Shown piece by piece: positions 61,348 to 64,000 of a stretch of DNA of 64,000 bases. The stretch is from contig NZ_CP040753.1 of assembly GCF_006064855.1 (NCBI RefSeq), positions 1,736,001 through 1,800,000 of the forward strand. Direction: 5' to 3'. This DNA comes from Sulfitobacter sp. BSw21498 (lineage in GTDB: Bacteria > Pseudomonadota > Alphaproteobacteria > Rhodobacterales > Rhodobacteraceae). The notes under the pieces were generated by a model. The model worked only from the letters and a program-made list of their open reading frames with translations, searched no databases and was not told the DNA's origin. Made by a program: the position numbers and the translations under genes. Positions within the stretch are counted from its first letter, which is position 1. Every line of letters begins with the position of its first letter.

Positions 61348-62243
61348 GCGTTCAAATGACCAAAGACGTCGCGGCTGTGCCGATTGTGGCCACGCCTTCG
61401 CCCTCTGCAAAATCCCGTCGATCTGTTTTCATCCGGCGACCGTTCTTTACCGCAGCTTTACTTGTCGCAGCGGCTTATGTGCTCGCTGCCATTTTCGCGC
61501 CCTATGTCGCCCCGTTCGATCCCACAAAGCAGGATTTTAACGTCATGATGAAAGCACCCTCTGTGGTGCATTGGCTGGGGACAGACAGCTACGGCCAAGA
61601 CATCCTGTCGCGTGTCATATTCGGTGCACGATATGCGCTCATTATCGGCATCTTCTCGGTCATGATTGGCGCGATAGGCGGTCTCATTATCGGGCTGGCC
61701 GCTGGCCTTTCTGGTGGATGGGCTGAATGGGGCCTGATGCGCTTGATCGACGCCATCCTTGCATTGCCGTCGCTGATCCTCGCCGTCGCATTCATCGCGA
61801 TCCTTGGTCAAGGCGTGGACAAAGTCGTCATCGCAGTCGGCCTCTCAATGATCGGGCCTTTTGCGCGCACGGTGCGCAGTGACGTGATGCAGGTGCGTGT
61901 GCAGCTTTTCATCGAGGCCGCGCAACTGATGTCGATTTCATACCTGCGTGTGATCTTACGCCATGTTTTGCCTAACGTGATTTTCCCGCTCGCCGTTCAG
62001 GTCACAATACGCGTTTCAGAGGCCATTCTGGTTTCTTCGTCGCTCTCGTTTTTGGGCATCGGCGTGACGCCCCCGACACCTGACTGGGGCCTCATGATCG
62101 CTGAAGGGCGCGATTTTGTCAGCTTTGCGCCGTGGATGTCTGCGATGCCCGGTTTTGCTCTGGCTCTCTTGCTGATTGCCTTGTCGATTGTCGGCGACGG
62201 GGTGCGCGAAGAGTTTGATCCTAAATTACGGAGAGATTCATGA
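61344..62243 (+). CDS. Peptide-type ABC permease, DppC family
   Basis: The 299-residue partner permease. A first helix (FFTAALLVAAAYVLAAIFAP) is followed by the family segment HWLGTDSYGQDILSRVIFGA (about 72-91) and RYALIIG. The EAA coupling loop is AAQLMSISYLRVILRHVLPN (about 191-210). SSLSFLGIGVTPPTPDWGLM then IAEGRDF near the end is diagnostic for DppC. Overlaps both neighbours by 4 bp. Confidence 0.93.
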   Translation: MSVQMTKDVAAVPIVATPSPSAKSRRSVFIRRPFFTAALLVAAAYVLAAIFAPYVAPFDPTKQDFNVMMKAPSVVHWLGTDSYGQDILSRVIFGARYALIIGIFSVMIGAIGGLIIGLAAGLSGGWAEWGLMRLIDAILALPSLILAVAFIAILGQGVDKVVIAVGLSMIGPFARTVRSDVMQVRVQLFIEAAQLMSISYLRVILRHVLPNVIFPLAVQVTIRVSEAILVSSSLSFLGIGVTPPTPDWGLMIAEGRDFVSFAPWMSAMPGFALALLLIALSIVGDGVREEFDPKLRRDS

Positions 62244-63214
62244 GCGATATGGCTGTAAATCATGTCTTGTCGATCAAGGACCTGACCGTCTTTCGAGGTG
62301 CCGCTAAAATCCTGGATCGCGTCACACTTGCGCTTGGACAGGGAGAGACACTGGCTTTGGTCGGTGAAAGTGGGGCCGGGAAATCGACTATCGCCACCGC
62401 GATCATGCGCTTGCTTGAAAACGCGAGGGTCACCGGAAGCGCTACCTTGGCGGGCGAAGGCGACCTTCTCACGCTGTCAGAGCGGAAGATGGTGAAGCTT
62501 CGAGGCCGCCGTTTGTCTATGATATTTCAGGACGCGGGAACTGCGCTTAACCCGTCGTACACAGTCGGACGACAGCTGAGCACGACCTTGCGACGCATCC
62601 ACGGGCTATCAAAGGCAGACGCCCGTGACCAAGCGATAGAGCTATTCACCTCTGTCGGGATCAACGACCCAGAAGGCCGGATGTCTGCTTTTCCTCACCA
62701 GTTATCAGGAGGCATGCAGCAGCGTGTCATGGTGGCGATCGCATTGGCGGGCAGCCCTGGTCTGCTTTTGGCTGACGAGCCGACCTCGGCTCTGGATGTC
62801 ACGATCCAAGCACAGATTGTGCGACTGATCCTCAAGCTAACCCGTGAACGCGGCGCAAGTTGCGTCTTTGTATTGCACGATCTGGCCCTTGCAAGTCAGG
62901 CCTGCGATAGGATCGCGGTACTGTATGCGGGGCAAGTTGTAGAAAGTGGTCCGGCGCGCGATGTGCTCGAACGACATCGCCACCCCTATACCAAGCAACT
63001 TAAATCCTGTGTGCTGGAAATTGGTGCCAAAGACCTACCAGCCCCCGAAGGGACTGTGCCGTCTCATGGGCAGATGCCTAAGGGCTGCCGATTTTCCACC
63101 CGCTGCCCACGCGCAGTGGCGCGTTGCGCGGACGAAGCGCCCCCCCTTGTGCCAGCCCAGCAGACCGCGACAGGCTCGCTTGACCATCATATTGCGTGTT
63201 GGAACCCAAAATGA
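62240..63214 (+). CDS. Peptide-type ABC ATPase, DppD family
   Basis: The 324-residue ATPase has Walker A GESGAGKSTIATAIMRLL (about 37-54), Q-loop MIFQDAGTALNPSYTVGRQL, signature LSGGMQQRVMVAIAL (about 154-168), and Walker B LLLADEPTSALDVTIQAQIV. The C-terminal oligopeptide domain has the Cys-bearing GCRFSTRCPRAVARCADEAP. It energises the transporter with the next protein. Overlap of 4 bp with both neighbours indicates tight coupling. Confidence 0.94.
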   Translation: MSDMAVNHVLSIKDLTVFRGAAKILDRVTLALGQGETLALVGESGAGKSTIATAIMRLLENARVTGSATLAGEGDLLTLSERKMVKLRGRRLSMIFQDAGTALNPSYTVGRQLSTTLRRIHGLSKADARDQAIELFTSVGINDPEGRMSAFPHQLSGGMQQRVMVAIALAGSPGLLLADEPTSALDVTIQAQIVRLILKLTRERGASCVFVLHDLALASQACDRIAVLYAGQVVESGPARDVLERHRHPYTKQLKSCVLEIGAKDLPAPEGTVPSHGQMPKGCRFSTRCPRAVARCADEAPPLVPAQQTATGSLDHHIACWNPK

Positions 63215-64000
63215 CTGTGCAAACTTTGTTCGAAACCAAAGCGCCCGCGCCTGAACAGCCCATCTTCGAGTTGATCGAGGTCGAGCAGGTGTTCGAAGTC
63301 CCCAAACCAGGGCGATCCCTTTTCAGTCGCGATACCGTAGGTCTTCGTGCCTTGGATGGGGTTCGGCTAAATATTCGCAAAGGCACGTCCCTTGCCGTCG
63401 TCGGAGAAAGCGGGTCGGGTAAATCTACCCTGCTTCGGGTCCTGCTGGGACTGGACAGGCCAAGCGGTGGGCGTGCACTTTATCACAGCAAACCCATTCT
63501 GGAAGGACGCGCGACCGGTATCGATTTTGCACGCGATGTTGCGATGGTCTATCAAGATGCCCGTGGGTCACTCGACCCTCGCATGACGATTGGCGCGCTC
63601 ATTGCAGAACCGCTTCGGCACTTTAATATCGTACCGCGCCAAGACGAGGCCGCACGTGTTTCACACCTACTTGATCGGGTGGGGCTGCCTGCTGACGCTG
63701 CTGACCGGTATCCATCGGGACTGTCAGGAGGGCAGGTGCGACGCGTGGCTATCGCACGCGCATTAGCATCGGAGCCTACGGTGCTTGTGGCGGATGAAGC
63801 TGTTTCAGGGCTCGACGTATCGACCCAAGCACAGCTGTTAACATTGTTGCAGTCATTACAGCGAGACATGGGCCTGACGCTTATCTTCATTACGCACGAC
63901 CTTGGCGTCGCGAGCTTCCTTTGCGAAGAAATCGCGATCATGTATCTTGGCCGCATCGTCGAAACAGGCCCGACCGACGCCGTTCTTGATGCGCCATCTC
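63211..64000 (+). CDS. Peptide-type ABC ATPase, DppF family (runs off the window)
   Basis: It starts at ATG 63211 overlapping the DppD stop. The first 263 residues are present: Walker A VVGESGSGKSTLLRVLLGLD (about 67-86), Q-loop MVYQDARGSLDPRMTIGALI, signature LSGGQVRRVAIARAL, and Walker B VLVADEAVSGLDVSTQAQLL, where the usual DEPVS is DEAVS (Ala for Pro). The switch His is in LIFITHDLGVASFLCEEIAI. The C-terminal oligopeptide domain lies beyond 64000. Confidence 0.92.
   Translation, partial: MTVQTLFETKAPAPEQPIFELIEVEQVFEVPKPGRSLFSRDTVGLRALDGVRLNIRKGTSLAVVGESGSGKSTLLRVLLGLDRPSGGRALYHSKPILEGRATGIDFARDVAMVYQDARGSLDPRMTIGALIAEPLRHFNIVPRQDEAARVSHLLDRVGLPADAADRYPSGLSGGQVRRVAIARALASEPTVLVADEAVSGLDVSTQAQLLTLLQSLQRDMGLTLIFITHDLGVASFLCEEIAIMYLGRIVETGPTDAVLDAPS

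Overview
The window is high-GC alphaproteobacterial chromosome, most likely from the Roseobacter group of Rhodobacteraceae. The support is a DUF1489 gene, a B12-dependent ribonucleotide reductase, a short HisG paired with HisZ, an xdhABC cluster joined to a BMP-type ABC transporter, and multidomain FAD/GcvT dehydrogenases. Species cannot be read from the sequence.

Layout. (1) 1-4.5 kb: remains of a copper-handling locus: the C-terminus of a CopB-like outer membrane protein, then on the minus strand a CopL-like His/Cys-rich protein, a cupredoxin, an ABC-exporter membrane domain without ATPase, and a cytochrome c. (2) 4.5-16 kb: accessory DNA crowded with insertion sequences: an IS3-family element carrying a nested IS110, an IS66 remnant, an IS3 left-end remnant, and an intact-length IS3 that truncates a GMC oxidoreductase. 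Small stress or cargo genes lie between them (DUF6481, cold shock, DUF1415, trmL, a broken Fic gene, a DCC thiol oxidoreductase, DUF3179). (3) 16-53 kb: mostly core genome: exonuclease, nrdJ, DUF1489, hisS-hisZ-hisG, slyX, dnaE, xdhABC plus a purine/nucleoside-type ABC transporter, PepSY protein, GST, DAO oxidase, DUF938, GH25, HNH, a dimethylglycine/sarcosine-type dehydrogenase, glycolate-oxidase-type FAD enzyme, gamma-glutamyltransferase, hydroxyacid dehydrogenase, SH3 protein, quinone reductase. (4) 53.06 kb to the end: a tRNA-Gln(UUG) followed by an integrase stub, a wrecked IS3, an AraC regulator, an alpha/beta hydrolase, and a GntR-regulated peptide/nickel-type ABC uptake operon running off the edge. 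This looks like a tRNA-anchored island.

The outstanding observation is a family of very small (36-41 bp) palindromic insertions. I find 15 copies, every one inside a transposase gene. Consensus ends are C(A/G)(T/C)TGCCCGGCAG at the 5' side and GAGAGGG at the 3' side. Between them is a short hairpin whose stem differs from copy to copy while pairing is kept. Removing each one rejoins the conserved transposase protein in frame: for example, nine copies removed from one IS3 (53482-55343) turn orfA and orfB into exact multiples of three (125 and 327 codons). One IS110 and three IS3-type elements carry them, as does one IS3 remnant. I saw none in host genes or ordinary intergenic DNA. I do not recognise this as a described element family.
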